NCBI GenBank assembly: GCA_002432555.1
Contig: DJFO01000061.1
Location: 400-5,828 of the forward strand
DNA from: Marinagarivorans sp. UBA5870
Lineage (GTDB): Bacteria; Pseudomonadota; Gammaproteobacteria; Pseudomonadales; Cellvibrionaceae
DNA: 5,429 nt
Reading direction: 5' to 3'
Below, one piece after another: positions 5,251-5,429 of the stretch; positions within the stretch are counted from its first letter, which is position 1, and each line of letters starts with the position of its first letter. The position numbers and the translations under genes were made by a program. Under the pieces are notes generated by a model, which worked only from the letters and a program-made list of their open reading frames with translations, ran no database searches and was not told the DNA's origin.

Positions 5251-5429
5251 ATGGCTATTCGTAAACCAGTCGAAATCATTCCCGCCCGTCCCGCCTCGGA
5301 CGGGGCGGGGGTGCGATTATTGCGGGTCTTCGGCGGCGCCCAGCCGGAGCGCTTCGATCCTTTTCTGATGCTCGATGAATTCGGCTCCGAGGCCGCTGCG
5401 GATTACATCGGCGGATTTCCACCCCATCC
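5251..5429 (+). CDS. Pirin-family protein, N-terminal part (cut by window edge)
   Basis: Only the first 59 codons are present and the gene runs off the right edge. The visible protein contains RFDPFLMLDEFG (34-45) and then DYIGGFPPH (51-59), the characteristic start of the first pirin cupin domain. His59 corresponds to the first metal-binding histidine; the other ligands lie outside the window. Bacterial pirins are cupin proteins, some shown to have quercetin dioxygenase activity, others regulatory through partner binding. The ATG at 5251 has GGAG six bases upstream. Its 28-bp distance from azoR on the same strand suggests co-transcription and a shared role in handling quinones, flavonoids or related aromatics. 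Which pirin activity applies here cannot be judged from the fragment. Confidence 0.94.
   Translation, partial: MAIRKPVEIIPARPASDGAGVRLLRVFGGAQPERFDPFLMLDEFGSEAAADYIGGFPPH
5281..5309 (+). other. GC-rich hairpin inside the start of the pirin gene
   Basis: CCCGCCCGTCC (5281-5291) pairs with GGACGGGGCGGG (5298-5309). This makes 11 base pairs, ten of them G-C, with one bulged G (5305) and a 6-nt loop. It lies within codons 11-20 of the pirin gene, 30 nt after the start codon. It may slow translation or simply reflect GC-rich codons for Pro, Ala, Arg and Gly. Confidence 0.45.

Overview
The window looks like chromosomal DNA of a free-living gammaproteobacterium. The evidence is indirect. Genes are tightly packed, base composition is intermediate, strong AGGAGG-type ribosome binding sites are present, and the mix of genes (AT-hook histone-like protein, YfbK-type VWA protein beside an ECF sigma factor, LysR-azoR-pirin cluster) is familiar from that class. 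A Cellvibrionales- or Pseudomonas-like host would fit, but nothing here fixes the genus. No mobile element, CRISPR array, rRNA or tRNA was seen.

Left part (1-981). The left edge holds the end of a 16-bp tandem repeat array. A 12-bp perfect hairpin follows, just downstream of a minus-strand gene (130-528) for a small Lys/Ala-rich protein with three AT-hook cores. The 453 bp between that gene and the next contain no convincing gene. They hold two minus-strand intrinsic terminators (936-969 and 883-915), then a good minus-strand sigma70-type promoter (TTGCCA-N18-TATTAT, 842-871) in a very AT-rich patch. That promoter would give the AT-hook gene a leader of about 300 nt.

Middle (982-3491, minus strand). 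A two-gene operon encodes an ECF sigma factor (2961-3491) followed by a 655-residue membrane-anchored VWA protein with a complete MIDAS site and a C-terminal DUF3520-type region (982-2949). The VWA gene's Shine-Dalgarno overlaps the sigma stop codon, so the two are probably translationally coupled. The VWA protein has a cytoplasmic N-terminus, one membrane segment and a large outer domain. That is the layout of a transmembrane anti-sigma factor, and a VWA-controlled sigma pathway is the most interesting hypothesis in the window. A perfect 9-bp inverted repeat lies 43 nt upstream of the sigma start codon.

Right part (3573-5429). A LysR-type regulator (minus strand) is divergent from an FMN-dependent azoreductase/quinone reductase gene (azoR) and a pirin-family gene cut by the right edge (both plus strand). 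The shared 117-bp intergenic region carries a dyad with T-N11-A spacing, placed as expected for a LysR activator site. This cluster is probably a small quinone/aromatic electrophile detoxification unit under its own regulator.
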